A stretch of DNA of 45,295 nt from contig JBCCTF010000006.1 of NCBI GenBank assembly GCA_039198765.1, positions 1 through 45,295 of the forward strand, written 5' to 3'. The translations under genes and the position numbers were made by a program. This DNA comes from Parvularcula sp039198765 (GTDB lineage: Bacteria > Pseudomonadota > Alphaproteobacteria > Caulobacterales > Parvularculaceae). Below are positions 1-7,692 of the stretch, in pieces; positions within the stretch are counted from its first letter, which is position 1; each line of letters opens with the position of its first letter. The notes beneath the pieces were generated by a model. It worked only from the letters and a program-made list of their open reading frames with translations, made no database searches and was not told the DNA's origin.

Positions 1-254
1 GGATCCACGAGGAAAAACCGCTCTTCTGCCTTCGGAACAGCGCCCCCGGCGACCGATTCTTCAGCAATGATCGAAATATCGGAAGCACCGGCCTTCAGGA
101 TCGGCAGGATCACCGCTTCAGCTTGCTCGTCAGCCTCCGAGACCAGCGACCCATCCGCTTTTTCTCGCGATTCCGCACCCTTGCGATAAAACTCCAGGAC
201 GATCTTGCTGCCAGCGATGGCGGCTTCGGTCATCACACCGATGGGGTTGGTCAT
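1..254 (-). CDS. cysQ: 3'(2'),5'-bisphosphate nucleotidase / inositol monophosphatase family, 5' part only
   Basis: This is the N-terminal part of an inositol-monophosphatase-fold phosphatase. The ATG is at 252-254 on the minus strand and the frame is open to the left edge. The peptide begins MTNPIGVMTEAAIAGSKIVL and contains KADGSLVSEADEQAE, the conserved K-x-DGS-x-V(S/T)-x-AD block, then IIAEES, the metal-binding E-E region. It stops at FFLVDP, exactly where the family's metal-binding (V/I)DPxDGT motif would begin. CysQ members hydrolyse 3'-phosphoadenosine 5'-phosphate, a by-product of sulfate activation; relatives act on inositol phosphates. The C-terminal two thirds lie outside the window. 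It is divergent from the sugar phosphotransferase at 404, sharing about 150 bp in which I see no convincing promoter. The subfamily (CysQ versus generic IMPase) is inferred from the DGSLVSEAD form of the motif. A paralogue is at 14064-14900. Confidence 0.8.
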   Translation of the reverse strand, partial: MTNPIGVMTEAAIAGSKIVLEFYRKGAESREKADGSLVSEADEQAEAVILPILKAGASDISIIAEESVAGGAVPKAEERFFLVD

Positions 255-403
255 AATTCGTGGTTCCCGTGAGGTCTCTTCTCTGCGTTCAGCTTCAACG
301 TGTGGTCACATATTCGCTCTAGCATCAAGATGAAGGTACGAACCTTGCCTTGAGGTTACGGGCTGCGTGGGGCTAGACCGTTTATCTTGGGTACTTGGGT
401 AGA

Positions 404-1858
404 ATGAGTTCCATTATGTCGACCACCGCCGCTGGCGAGATCGAAGAACACGCAAAACGCCGACGGACCGGTATATCTCGGAGTGTTTGCGCGGATATTG
501 TGGCCCTCGCGCACGTCGTGATCGTGGGCGCCGCTGCGGCTCTGGCGACACCGTTCGCGACGCTGACGGAAATGCCTGACGGCTTCGTCAGCGAGACCCC
601 GCGCTACGTGCTTATTTACGCAGGCATTTTGATCAGCTTGATCTACTCCGAAGCCCTGCGCCAGGGCGGTTACTTTCGCTTTGACCAGCTGCTCGACCCG
701 TGGGGCACCCTGCGCGGAACCGTTTGGCGGTTTGCGCTGATCATTCTCAGCTTTATCGCCGCCTCTTATTCACTCGGCCTGACGCAGCTGCTTTCCCGCG
801 GCTGGTTGATGGCGTGGACCGTGATCGCGGCGGGCGGCATCGCCGTGCTCCGCTTCGGGACAGCGATTGTGCTGCGACGTCTCTCTGCAGCCGGCGGCAT
901 TCTTTGCCGGCGTATTGTTATGGTTGGCAGCCCAACCCGGGCCAACTTCATCGGCGAAGAGACCAAGCGCGGCGAGACGAGCCTCGAGATCTACCGGACG
1001 TTTGAAGCGACGCACCTCGAGGACGCCGAAAGCGCAGATTTCCAACAGCTTCAAAAGCTTGTGGAAGCTGGTGAGGTCGACGAGATCCTGGTGTGCCCGC
1101 AGGGTGAGAGCAACGACTTGATGCTGAACCGCGTGCTGGACCAGCTGCGCAGACTACCGGTGCATGTCTGTCTCGCGCCGCACCCGCTTTGGATCACCCG
1201 CGGTGGCCGTCTTTCAGCCATCGGCGATGTGCCGTTCTACATGGTGCAGCGGAAGCCGATCGACGGCTGGGGCATTTTCACGAAGATGCTCGAAGACCGT
1301 ATCCTTGGCTTCCTGATGCTGCTGGCGCTGACGCCCGTCATGCTGGCCTGCGCCATTGCCGTGCGCCTGGACAGCAAAGGCCCAATTTTCTTTGTCCAGC
1401 GCCGCCAGGGCATGGCCGGTGATGTCTTCCCGATCATCAAATTCCGCTCGATGAAGGTCATGGAGGACGGCGACGACGTCCAACAGGCGACCAAGGACGA
1501 CGATCGGATCACCCGCGTCGGCCGCATTCTGCGCAAAACCTCGCTCGACGAATTGCCTCAGCTTTTCAATGTGGTGAAGGGTGAGATGAGCCTTGTCGGC
1601 CCACGGCCGCACGCGCTGAAGCACGACGAGTATTATTCTGCGCTGATCAAAGACTACGCCGCCCGCCACCGGGTGAAGCCAGGCATGACCGGCTGGGCCC
1701 AGGTGAACGGTTATCGCGGTGAGACGAACGAGCCAGGGAAGATGGAGGCGCGCCTCCGCTACGACCTCGATTACATCGAGAACTGGTCGCTTTGGTTCGA
1801 CCTTCGGATCCTGATCTTGACGGTCAGGGCGGTGCTGAAGCCTGAGAATGCTTACTAA
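404..1858 (+). CDS. undecaprenyl-phosphate sugar phosphotransferase (WcaJ/PHPT type)
   Basis: The protein is predicted to start a lipid-linked glycan by moving a sugar-1-phosphate from a UDP-sugar to undecaprenyl phosphate at the inner membrane. The N-terminal half has about four membrane helices (roughly residues 25-170) followed by a soluble nucleotide-binding-like segment starting RRIVMVGS. The C-terminal third is a bacterial sugar transferase domain: a re-entrant hydrophobic segment after DRILGF, then GPIFFVQRRQG, IIKFRSMK, LRKTSLDELPQLFNV, MSLVGPRPH and GMTGWAQVNGYRGET. The GWAQVNGYRGET form is characteristic of the WcaJ/glucose-1-phosphate branch. At 484 aa it is the usual length. The start is uncertain: ATG 404 and ATG 416 both lack a strong ribosome site, and a TTG at 395 is also in frame. 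sqdB follows 99 bp downstream on the same strand. The actual sugar is not determinable from sequence alone. Confidence 0.88.
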   Translation: MSSIMSTTAAGEIEEHAKRRRTGISRSVCADIVALAHVVIVGAAAALATPFATLTEMPDGFVSETPRYVLIYAGILISLIYSEALRQGGYFRFDQLLDPWGTLRGTVWRFALIILSFIAASYSLGLTQLLSRGWLMAWTVIAAGGIAVLRFGTAIVLRRLSAAGGILCRRIVMVGSPTRANFIGEETKRGETSLEIYRTFEATHLEDAESADFQQLQKLVEAGEVDEILVCPQGESNDLMLNRVLDQLRRLPVHVCLAPHPLWITRGGRLSAIGDVPFYMVQRKPIDGWGIFTKMLEDRILGFLMLLALTPVMLACAIAVRLDSKGPIFFVQRRQGMAGDVFPIIKFRSMKVMEDGDDVQQATKDDDRITRVGRILRKTSLDELPQLFNVVKGEMSLVGPRPHALKHDEYYSALIKDYAARHRVKPGMTGWAQVNGYRGETNEPGKMEARLRYDLDYIENWSLWFDLRILILTVRAVLKPENAY

Positions 1859-1957
1859 CCTGTAAGGTTCTTTCTCGCGATTGCTACCCGATTGCTGCGT
1901 TGCGGCACCGCTCGGGGCTCCATAAGAGCGTCAGACTTTCTAAAAAGGGATGCTCTC

Positions 1958-3124
1958 ATGAAGCTGATGATCCTCGGCGGCGACGGTTTTTGCGGTTGGC
2001 CCACGGCCCTTCATCTGTCCGCACGCGGACATGACGTGATGATCGTCGACAATCTCTCACGCCGGAAAATCGACGTGGAGCTGGAGGTGCAGTCGCTGAC
2101 GCCGATTGCCTCGCTCTCTGACCGTCTGAACGCGTGGGAGAAAGTCTCAGATCGTCGGATCGAGTCGCGCGTCCTCGACGTCGCCCATCAGTATGCGGAG
2201 TTCCGTGTCCTGCTGGCGAGTTATCAGCCAGACGCTGTCGTCCACTTCGCTGAGCAGAGGGCGGCGCCTTACTCAATGAAGAGCGCTGAGCATAAGCGGT
2301 ACACGGTGGATAACAACCTCAACGCCACCCACAACCTGCTGGCTGCGATCGTTGAGACAGGCCTCGACATCCACGTGGTGCACCTGGGAACCATGGGCGT
2401 CTACGGCTACGGCACGGCGGGGATGAAGATTCCTGAGGGCTACCTCACCGTGAAGGTGGATGCAGGCGAGAACGGCGAGGTGGAGCAGGATATTCTGTAC
2501 CCGGCCAATCCCGGCTCGATCTACCACATGACGAAGACCCAGGATGCGCTGTTCTTCCAGTACTATGCCAAGAACGACCGTCTACGGATCACCGACCTGC
2601 ACCAGGGCATCGTTTGGGGTACGCAAACCGAAGAGACTCGGAAGCATAAGGACCTCATCAACCGCTTCGATTACGACGGCGATTACGGCACGGTGCTGAA
2701 CCGGTTCCTGATGCAGGCTGCCATTGGCTATCCTTTGACCGTGCACGGAACAGGCGGACAGACCCGTGCATTCATCCACATCCAGGACACCGTCCGGTGT
2801 GTCGAGCTAGCTGTGACCAATCCGCCGGAGCGCGGAGACCGTGTGCTGATCATGAACCAGATGGTCGAGACCCACCGGGTGCGCGATCTCGCCAAGATGA
2901 TCGCCGATATGACGGGTACGGAGATGCAGCTTGTCGACAACCCGCGCAACGAGGCGGACGAGAACGATCTGCACGTCGAGAACAAAACCTTCATCGACCT
3001 CGGACTTGATCCGATCACGCTGGAGAAGGGCCTTCTGGAAGAGGTCACGGAGATCGCAGGCAAATACAAAGACCGCTGCGATAAACGCCGCATTCCGTGT
3101 GCGTCCCTTTGGACGAGTAAGTAG
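1958..3124 (+). CDS. sqdB: UDP-sulfoquinovose synthase
   Basis: SqdB converts UDP-glucose plus sulfite into UDP-sulfoquinovose, the donor for the sulfolipid SQDG and, in some organisms, for glycans. It is a cytoplasmic extended-SDR enzyme. The Rossmann start LGGDGFCGWPTALHLS (residues 6-21) is diagnostic. The nucleotide loop and active site follow: HFAEQRAAPYSM (96-107), the catalytic Thr in LGTMGVYG (T145), and SIYHMTK with Y189 and K193 as the catalytic pair. HQGIVWGTQT (215-224) matches the substrate-binding block. The protein is 388 aa, normal for the family. I chose ATG 1958 because translation then begins MKLMILGGDGF and AAGGGA lies just upstream; the frame is open 22 codons further upstream to 1892 without family similarity. 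The neighbouring sugar phosphotransferase, and the lack here of an SQDG glycosyltransferase (sqdX/sqdD), leave the acceptor open. Confidence 0.93.
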   Translation: MKLMILGGDGFCGWPTALHLSARGHDVMIVDNLSRRKIDVELEVQSLTPIASLSDRLNAWEKVSDRRIESRVLDVAHQYAEFRVLLASYQPDAVVHFAEQRAAPYSMKSAEHKRYTVDNNLNATHNLLAAIVETGLDIHVVHLGTMGVYGYGTAGMKIPEGYLTVKVDAGENGEVEQDILYPANPGSIYHMTKTQDALFFQYYAKNDRLRITDLHQGIVWGTQTEETRKHKDLINRFDYDGDYGTVLNRFLMQAAIGYPLTVHGTGGQTRAFIHIQDTVRCVELAVTNPPERGDRVLIMNQMVETHRVRDLAKMIADMTGTEMQLVDNPRNEADENDLHVENKTFIDLGLDPITLEKGLLEEVTEIAGKYKDRCDKRRIPCASLWTSK

Positions 3125-3237
3125 TCTCTCCCTTGGGAGAGACCGAAATCTATGATTTCGAGTGAGGGTGTTCGGAAGCGCACCCTCGAATTTCCTCACC
3201 CCAAATCGAAGATTTGGACCTCTCCCAAGGGAGAGGT
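3124..3237. repeat. mirrored tandem of palindromes (REP/BIME-like element) between convergent genes
   Basis: Two related ~45 bp units face each other. Left unit: hairpin gtctctccc/gggagagac (3124-3132, 3135-3143) directly followed by hairpin cgaaatc/gatttcg (3144-3150, 3154-3160). Right unit: hairpin ccaaatc/gatttgg (3201-3207, 3211-3217) followed by acctctccc/gggagaggt (3218-3226, 3229-3237). Between them gagggtg (3164-3170) can pair with caccctc (3181-3187). The right unit is the reverse complement of the left, with paired substitutions that keep every stem intact. The element starts in the last base of the sqdB stop codon and ends 1 bp before the MFS stop, so it fills the whole junction and can act as a bidirectional terminator or mRNA 3' stabiliser. 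Elements of this look are widespread as interspersed repeats in bacterial genomes; no second copy is seen in this window. Confidence 0.8.
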
Positions 3238-3238
3238 T

Positions 3239-4606
3239 TTACAGCGTCTCGTATTTCCGCCAGCGCCAGAACATGATGCCTAGCACGCAGCCGCCCATGG
3301 CCGTCAGCACCAGGAACATCTGCGCCGGATCCACGCCGAGCATCCTAAACACCGAGACAAGGATCGCCCCGATCGTTGCGAGCAGGCCATTGGTCATGTT
3401 CGCCACGCCCATAATCCGTGCACTGACCTCCTTCGGTGCCCGCGCCTGGAAACTTGCGAGCATCGGGATGGCGAACACGCCGTTTGCGGCTGATGACAGA
3501 ACGAACAGAACAAGCAGCGGACGCATCAGCGCACCGAAGATGGCGTACTCGCCTGTCCACGGCGTCCGTGTCACGAAGTAGATCCCGACGAGGCACGCCA
3601 TCCCAAAAGCCAACGCGGCTGCGCTGAGCATCTTCGGGTCACGCATCTTCGGCGCGAAAATGGCGGCAATGATGGACCCGATTCCTGCGCCAAGGGCGAA
3701 GAACGCATTCAGGATCGCATAGTCTTGCTCAGACCCGCCCAACTGGTCGCGCATGAAGATGGGCATGTGCGCCAGAAGCATCGCGCCGACCATCCAGAAA
3801 TAGCTGTTGCCAAGGATGGGCCATGTCACCCCTGGCACTTTGAGCCCGGAGAAAAAGTCGCCCCATCCCGCGCGCTCTTCTGGCGGCGGCGCTTCGGGCA
3901 ACCGTGTTGCGAAAAGGGCGCCCAGCACAGCGGCAGTGACCAGCATTGTTGAGACAATCAGCTGGCCGTTCTCAGCTTTGAAGAACCAGCCGCCAAGGCC
4001 GAGGCCTGTCACGATTGCGATGAACGTTCCCGCCTGCATGACGCCGTTGGCGGTCACCAGCTGATCGCCTTTGAAATATTGCGGCATCAGTGCGAAGCGG
4101 ACCGGCTGGAAGAACGCCGTCTGTGCACCCATCAACGCAAGGGTCAGAACCAGCGGCAAGGCCTGACCGAGGAAGAACCAGAGCGAGGCCGACGCCATCA
4201 GGATCAGCTCAATAAACTTGAGCCGCCGAGCCATCACATGGCGCGGGACCCGGTCGGCGATGTAGCCTGCTGCCACGGCGAAGAGGAAGATCGGCAGGGT
4301 GAAGCCGATGGAGACGAGGGTGCCCGCCTCGTTGGCTAAGCTACCGAAGAAATAAAACGGGTCGCCCGGCGCAGCCGCGGCTGCTGCGAAGATCGCCACG
4401 ATGGTCGCGTTGCGCAGGCAGTTGTCGGCAAACGCCCCAAGCGTCTGGGCACCGAACAACGTCCAAAACCGCCCCGTACGGACAAGCGGTGGTGAGGGAT
4501 CACTCAGACGACGACTCCTGCGCTTCTTTGAGCGCTTTGGTGACCTCAGGGGCTTCGTAGTTTTCGTCGTGTCGGGCAAGCACCGTCTGCGCCTGGAAGG
4601 TACCAT
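3239..4606 (-). CDS. MFS transporter, LplT-like
   Basis: This is a 12-helix major facilitator protein. The first helix carries FWTLFGAQTLGAFADNCLRN, the (F/L)xxQFLGAFxDNxxKNA signature of the family that includes the lysophospholipid transporter LplT. The first inter-helix loop is AAGYIADRVPRHVMARR, a version of the MFS motif A. The substrate is inferred only from family resemblance. The listed end at 4606 is the only ATG; it gives a 455 aa protein with an arginine/lysine-rich ~45-residue N-terminal extension and overlaps ccmE by 107 bp. Between the ccmE stop (4500) and helix 1 there is no ATG, GTG or early TTG, so either the gene starts inside ccmE or an unusual codon near 4490 is used. It is last in the minus-strand MATE-ccmC-ccmD-ccmE run and ends at the palindromic repeat. 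Confidence 0.82.
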   Translation of the reverse strand: MVPSRRRRCLPDTTKTTKPLRSPKRSKKRRSRRLSDPSPPLVRTGRFWTLFGAQTLGAFADNCLRNATIVAIFAAAAAAPGDPFYFFGSLANEAGTLVSIGFTLPIFLFAVAAGYIADRVPRHVMARRLKFIELILMASASLWFFLGQALPLVLTLALMGAQTAFFQPVRFALMPQYFKGDQLVTANGVMQAGTFIAIVTGLGLGGWFFKAENGQLIVSTMLVTAAVLGALFATRLPEAPPPEERAGWGDFFSGLKVPGVTWPILGNSYFWMVGAMLLAHMPIFMRDQLGGSEQDYAILNAFFALGAGIGSIIAAIFAPKMRDPKMLSAAALAFGMACLVGIYFVTRTPWTGEYAIFGALMRPLLVLFVLSSAANGVFAIPMLASFQARAPKEVSARIMGVANMTNGLLATIGAILVSVFRMLGVDPAQMFLVLTAMGGCVLGIMFWRWRKYETL

Positions 4607-4952
4607 CGCTCCCTAAGGTCCCCTGGGCGATGATGCCTTCATCCTCTTCCACCAGCGCGGGGAGGAGGCCACGGTAGACCACGGGGACTTCGGAATAGCC
4701 GTCGGTGATCGAGAAAACGTACGCTTGATCAGCGTTTTGGTTGAGCGTGCCCACCGCCACGTTGCCTGCGAGGCGGATCAGGCGATCACCCAGCTCAGGC
4801 GCGGGCGGTAGCGTGGAGGGCGAGTAGGCGTAAACTTGCGTCTTTGAGATCGCGAACAGCGCCAGGGCCACAGCGCCTGCAAAGCACGGCAGGACGATGG
4901 TCAGGAAGAGCTTCCGTCGCTTGCGCTTCTCATACGGGCTCGCCGCGCTCAT
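4500..4952 (-). CDS. ccmE: cytochrome c maturation heme chaperone CcmE
   Basis: CcmE covalently binds heme in the periplasm and hands it to the CcmF/H ligase for attachment to apocytochrome c. The 150 aa protein has a basic N-terminus (YEKRKRRKL), one membrane anchor (about residues 15-34), a beta-barrel domain with LAGNVAVGTL and VVYRGLLPALVEEDEGIIAQG, and the heme-binding motif H128-D-E-N-Y132 followed by EAPEV. H128 is the expected covalent heme ligand and Y132 the axial ligand. ATG 4952 was chosen because it overlaps the ccmD stop as ATGA and puts the anchor at the usual place. Further upstream in-frame codons belong to ccmD in another frame. The 3' part is overlapped by the extended N-terminus of the MFS gene. 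Confidence 0.95.
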   Translation of the reverse strand: MSAASPYEKRKRRKLFLTIVLPCFAGAVALALFAISKTQVYAYSPSTLPPAPELGDRLIRLAGNVAVGTLNQNADQAYVFSITDGYSEVPVVYRGLLPALVEEDEGIIAQGTLGSDGTFQAQTVLARHDENYEAPEVTKALKEAQESSSE

Positions 4953-5062
4953 CGGTCTCTCCGCTGGTAACGCCAGAACGACCAGGCGGTGATGCCGCCG
5001 AGGCTGACTCCCGAGACGATCCACGCCAGGGCGATGAAGGGGGCCATGTTCGGCTCGATCAT
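4949..5062 (-). CDS. ccmD: heme exporter small subunit CcmD
   Basis: This is a 37-residue single-pass membrane protein beginning MIEPNMAPFIALAW, with one helix (about residues 8-29) and a charged C-terminus WRYQRRDR. That is the usual look of CcmD, which helps release holo-CcmE from the CcmABC complex. Identification rests mainly on position: it sits exactly between ccmC and ccmE, sharing ATGA overlaps with both (start 5062 over the ccmC stop, stop 4949 over the ccmE start). An internal Met at 5047 is a possible alternative start. Confidence 0.88.
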   Translation of the reverse strand: MIEPNMAPFIALAWIVSGVSLGGITAWSFWRYQRRDR

Positions 5063-5811
5063 TCCGCGGGCGCCTCTTCCAGAACAGCGCGGGACGTGCG
5101 CTGGGGCGTTTCTTTGCGTTTCTGCGCCAGCACGGTGTGGGTGCGCAGCAGGACCACGAAGCTGAAGAGTGCGGTGTAGCCGAGCGCCATGATCAGGAGC
5201 GGGATCAGCATCGAAGTGGGCATCTTTGGCCCGCCCTCGCGGATCACGGTCGCGGTCTGGTGCAGGCTGTCCCACCAATCCACCGAGAACTTGATGATCG
5301 GCAAGTTTACCGCGCCGAGCATGGCGAGAAGGCCTGCAGAGCGGGCGGCCGTCCACTCATTATCGATCATCTGCCACATGGCGATGTAGCCGAGGTAGAG
5401 GAACACAAGGACCAGCATCGACGTCATGCGCGGGTCCCAGTCCCAGAAGACACCCCACGTCACCTTGCCCCACACAGCGCCGGTGATGATCGCGAGCACC
5501 GTGAAGAGCAGCCCAATCGGCGCTGCTTCGCGCGCAGCAATGTCCGCCAAACGATGCCGCCAGATGAAGCTGACCAAGCTGGCCGTCGCGATGAAGGCGT
5601 AGCTTTGTAGGGAAAGCCAGGCGGCGGGCACGTGGACATACATGATCCGAACGCTCTCACCCTGGCGGATGTCCTCAGGCGAGAAGCGCAGGCCAATGAC
5701 GCTGCCCACTGCAATACAGACCAGCGCGAGAATGCCGGACACAGCGATCCAAGGCTTTGTGACGCGCACAAAGACCTCAGGGTTCGAAAGCCTCGTCAAA
5801 GGGTTGGCCAT
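5059..5811 (-). CDS. ccmC: heme exporter / heme-handling protein CcmC
   Basis: CcmC is a six-helix inner-membrane protein that presents heme to CcmE. The 250 aa sequence carries the tryptophan-rich periplasmic motif WGVFWDWDPRMTS (about residues 119-131) and the two heme-ligand histidines, H60 in IMYVHVPAAW and H184 in DSLHQTATV. I chose ATG 5811 (MANPLTRLSNP); an open frame 18 codons further upstream has no family similarity. ccmD and ccmE follow with ATGA overlaps, so translation is coupled. ccmA and ccmB, which normally precede ccmC, are absent; a MATE transporter and rpmE lie upstream instead. The stretch between ccmC and the MATE gene is only 53 bp. Confidence 0.95.
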   Translation of the reverse strand: MANPLTRLSNPEVFVRVTKPWIAVSGILALVCIAVGSVIGLRFSPEDIRQGESVRIMYVHVPAAWLSLQSYAFIATASLVSFIWRHRLADIAAREAAPIGLLFTVLAIITGAVWGKVTWGVFWDWDPRMTSMLVLVFLYLGYIAMWQMIDNEWTAARSAGLLAMLGAVNLPIIKFSVDWWDSLHQTATVIREGGPKMPTSMLIPLLIMALGYTALFSFVVLLRTHTVLAQKRKETPQRTSRAVLEEAPAE

Positions 5812-5864
5812 TGCGTTCCGATTATCGTGACCCCGTAGAGGTAAGCAAGACCGCACATGATGCA

Positions 5865-7238
5865 TCAGTGTCCTGGCGCCGCAGGGGCCTTGAGTTGGGT
5901 CTCAAAGGCAGGCCATCCCAAGACCAGCCCTGCACCGCGGGCGAGCATGAAGGCTGTGAACGCTGCCCACAGACCGTGATTGCCGAACAGGGGCATCAGG
6001 GCGAAGGCTGCGGAGAAGTAGACGAGGGCTGAGAGCGCCATGACGTTGCGCATCGCCGCGCCTCGGGTAGCGCCGATGTAAACGCCGTCGAGATAGAACG
6101 TGACTGCGGTCGCGAGGGGTGAGAGGGCGACCCAGACGAGGTATTTCTCTGCCTCCGCCAGGAGCTCTGCGGCTTCTGGCCCATCGCCGATGATCATCTC
6201 TGTGAAGGTGCCCCCGAAGAGGATGAGCGCGAGGGTGAGGCCAGCGGCCATGATGGCGGTGAGCTGGGCCGTCTTTCTCCATGCTGCGCGAAAGAGGGCG
6301 GCGCGGTCCTGATCCGAGCCGAGGGCTTGGCCCACCATGCTCTCCGCTGCGATAGCTGCGCCGTCGAGGAGCAGGGTGGCACTGAGGACCAGCGAGAAGA
6401 GCGCCTGATTCGCCGCCACCGTGCGGTCCCCGAAGCCTGCGCCGATCTTGGCGAAGCTGGTCAGCACCAGGGTGAGGATAGCCGTGCGCAGGAAGATGTC
6501 GCGGTTGAACGATAGGACGCCGGTGAGGTTTTCCAACGCGTCGGAGATGCGCCAGCCCGACAGAAGCGGCCCGCGATCTTTAAGGACCCACGCCACGGCG
6601 CCGAGACTGGCGAAAAGGCCTGTGACCTCAGCGATGACGGTGGCGGCCGCGAGCCCCTGAATTCCCCAGCCCAGGTGGAGCACAAAGAGGATGCTCAGCC
6701 CCGCATTCACGGCCGCAACAGCTGACGTGATCGCCATGAGAAGACCGGTGCGTCCTTGTCCTGAGAGCCAGCCGAGGATCGCGACCATCGTCAGTGCGGC
6801 GGGGGCGGCGATGATTCGAACCGACAGATACGCCGCCATAGCATCGCCAGCGGCCTCCGACGCGGCGGTGGTGTCCACCATGGCCCACGCCGCAAGCCAC
6901 TGAATCGGAAGGCTACAGAGGACGATGAGCCCACCTGCGCCGATGCCGAACAGGATGCCTTGTATGAGGTGTGCGCGAAGGCGGCGGGTGTCCCCAGCGC
7001 CGAGCGCCTGGGCGGCGAGACCTGACATGCTCATCCTTATGAACCCGAAGGTCCAGTAGAGGAGCGAGAACACCGCGCCCGCGAGCGAGGCTCCGGCCAG
7101 CACATCCGTGCTCTCCGCGCGGGCGAGCACAGCAACATCAATCAGCGAAAGGAGAGGCCCGACTATAGCCGCGAGGCTTGCTGGCCACGCAATGGCGAAG
7201 GCCGAGGCAAGGGTCGCGGGCTGGGTCTGCGTAGGCAT
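5865..7238 (-). CDS. MATE family (DinF/NorM-like) efflux transporter
   Basis: This 457 aa, 12-helix membrane protein has the MATE arrangement of two six-helix halves. Recognisable features are PASLAAIVGPLLSLIDVAVL in helix 1, the loop MSGLAAQALGAGDTRR after helix 2, and the equivalent VAANQALFSLVLSAT and AAESMVGQALGSDQDR in the second half. The GLAAQALG...D and ESMVGQALG...D loops are the pseudo-symmetric A(Q/E)xxGAxD motifs of the DinF branch. Such proteins export cationic drugs or metabolites in exchange for Na+ or H+; the substrate here is unknown. The ATG at 7238 is 36 bp after rpmE and co-transcription with it is likely. Confidence 0.88.
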   Translation of the reverse strand: MPTQTQPATLASAFAIAWPASLAAIVGPLLSLIDVAVLARAESTDVLAGASLAGAVFSLLYWTFGFIRMSMSGLAAQALGAGDTRRLRAHLIQGILFGIGAGGLIVLCSLPIQWLAAWAMVDTTAASEAAGDAMAAYLSVRIIAAPAALTMVAILGWLSGQGRTGLLMAITSAVAAVNAGLSILFVLHLGWGIQGLAAATVIAEVTGLFASLGAVAWVLKDRGPLLSGWRISDALENLTGVLSFNRDIFLRTAILTLVLTSFAKIGAGFGDRTVAANQALFSLVLSATLLLDGAAIAAESMVGQALGSDQDRAALFRAAWRKTAQLTAIMAAGLTLALILFGGTFTEMIIGDGPEAAELLAEAEKYLVWVALSPLATAVTFYLDGVYIGATRGAAMRNVMALSALVYFSAAFALMPLFGNHGLWAAFTAFMLARGAGLVLGWPAFETQLKAPAAPGH

Positions 7239-7274
7239 GGGCTGTCGCCAGAACAGGCCGACAGCCGAAGAGGC

Positions 7275-7493
7275 TTAGAGGCCGAAGTTGCCGAACTTGG
7301 ATTTGAACTTGGACACGCGGCCCTTGTCCGTGATCCGTGCGGGACCACCAGTCCAAGCCGGGTGGCTGGACGGGTCGATGTCGAGGTTAAGGGTGTCACC
7401 TTCTTTGCCGTAGGTCGAACGGGTCTGAAAGGTCGAACCATCCGTGAGGGTCACGGTGATAAAGTGATAGTCGGGATGAAGATCTTTTTTCAT
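7275..7493 (-). CDS. rpmE: 50S ribosomal protein L31
   Basis: The 72 aa protein starts MKKDLHPDYHFITVTLTDGS and contains DIDPSSHPAWTGG, both typical of alphaproteobacterial L31. It lacks the CxxC zinc-ribbon cysteines of the Zn-binding form. ATG 7493 is chosen because the family begins MKKDxHPDYH; the frame extends 22 codons further without similarity. No Shine-Dalgarno sequence is visible in the bases preceding the start. It leads the minus-strand run rpmE-MATE-ccmCDE-MFS and is divergent from the paraoxonase-like gene, with 199 bp between them in which no strong promoter is recognised. Confidence 0.95.
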   Translation of the reverse strand: MKKDLHPDYHFITVTLTDGSTFQTRSTYGKEGDTLNLDIDPSSHPAWTGGPARITDKGRVSKFKSKFGNFGL

Positions 7494-7692
7494 CGGTGCG
7501 CCGGTCGCAAAAACTGTTTCAAGAGCGGGGCGGCTAACCCTTCGCGGGCAAAAACGCAAGGGGGCTCCGCGTCATCTTTGCGTTTGTTGCGCTGCGACGA
7601 TTTCGTGACCTCATAACTGCCTTGTCAAGACTTGCGCCCGCGCGACGATCCCTCTTCAACGGTTCTCTGGCAAAGTTGGCTGGGTGGGTTGA

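Noticed and set aside
1..6. BamHI site at the very first bases, suggesting a clone end
   Set aside because: GGATCC is part of the conserved VDP coding region of the cysQ-like gene and the same site occurs several times inside the window, so nothing indicates a cloning junction.
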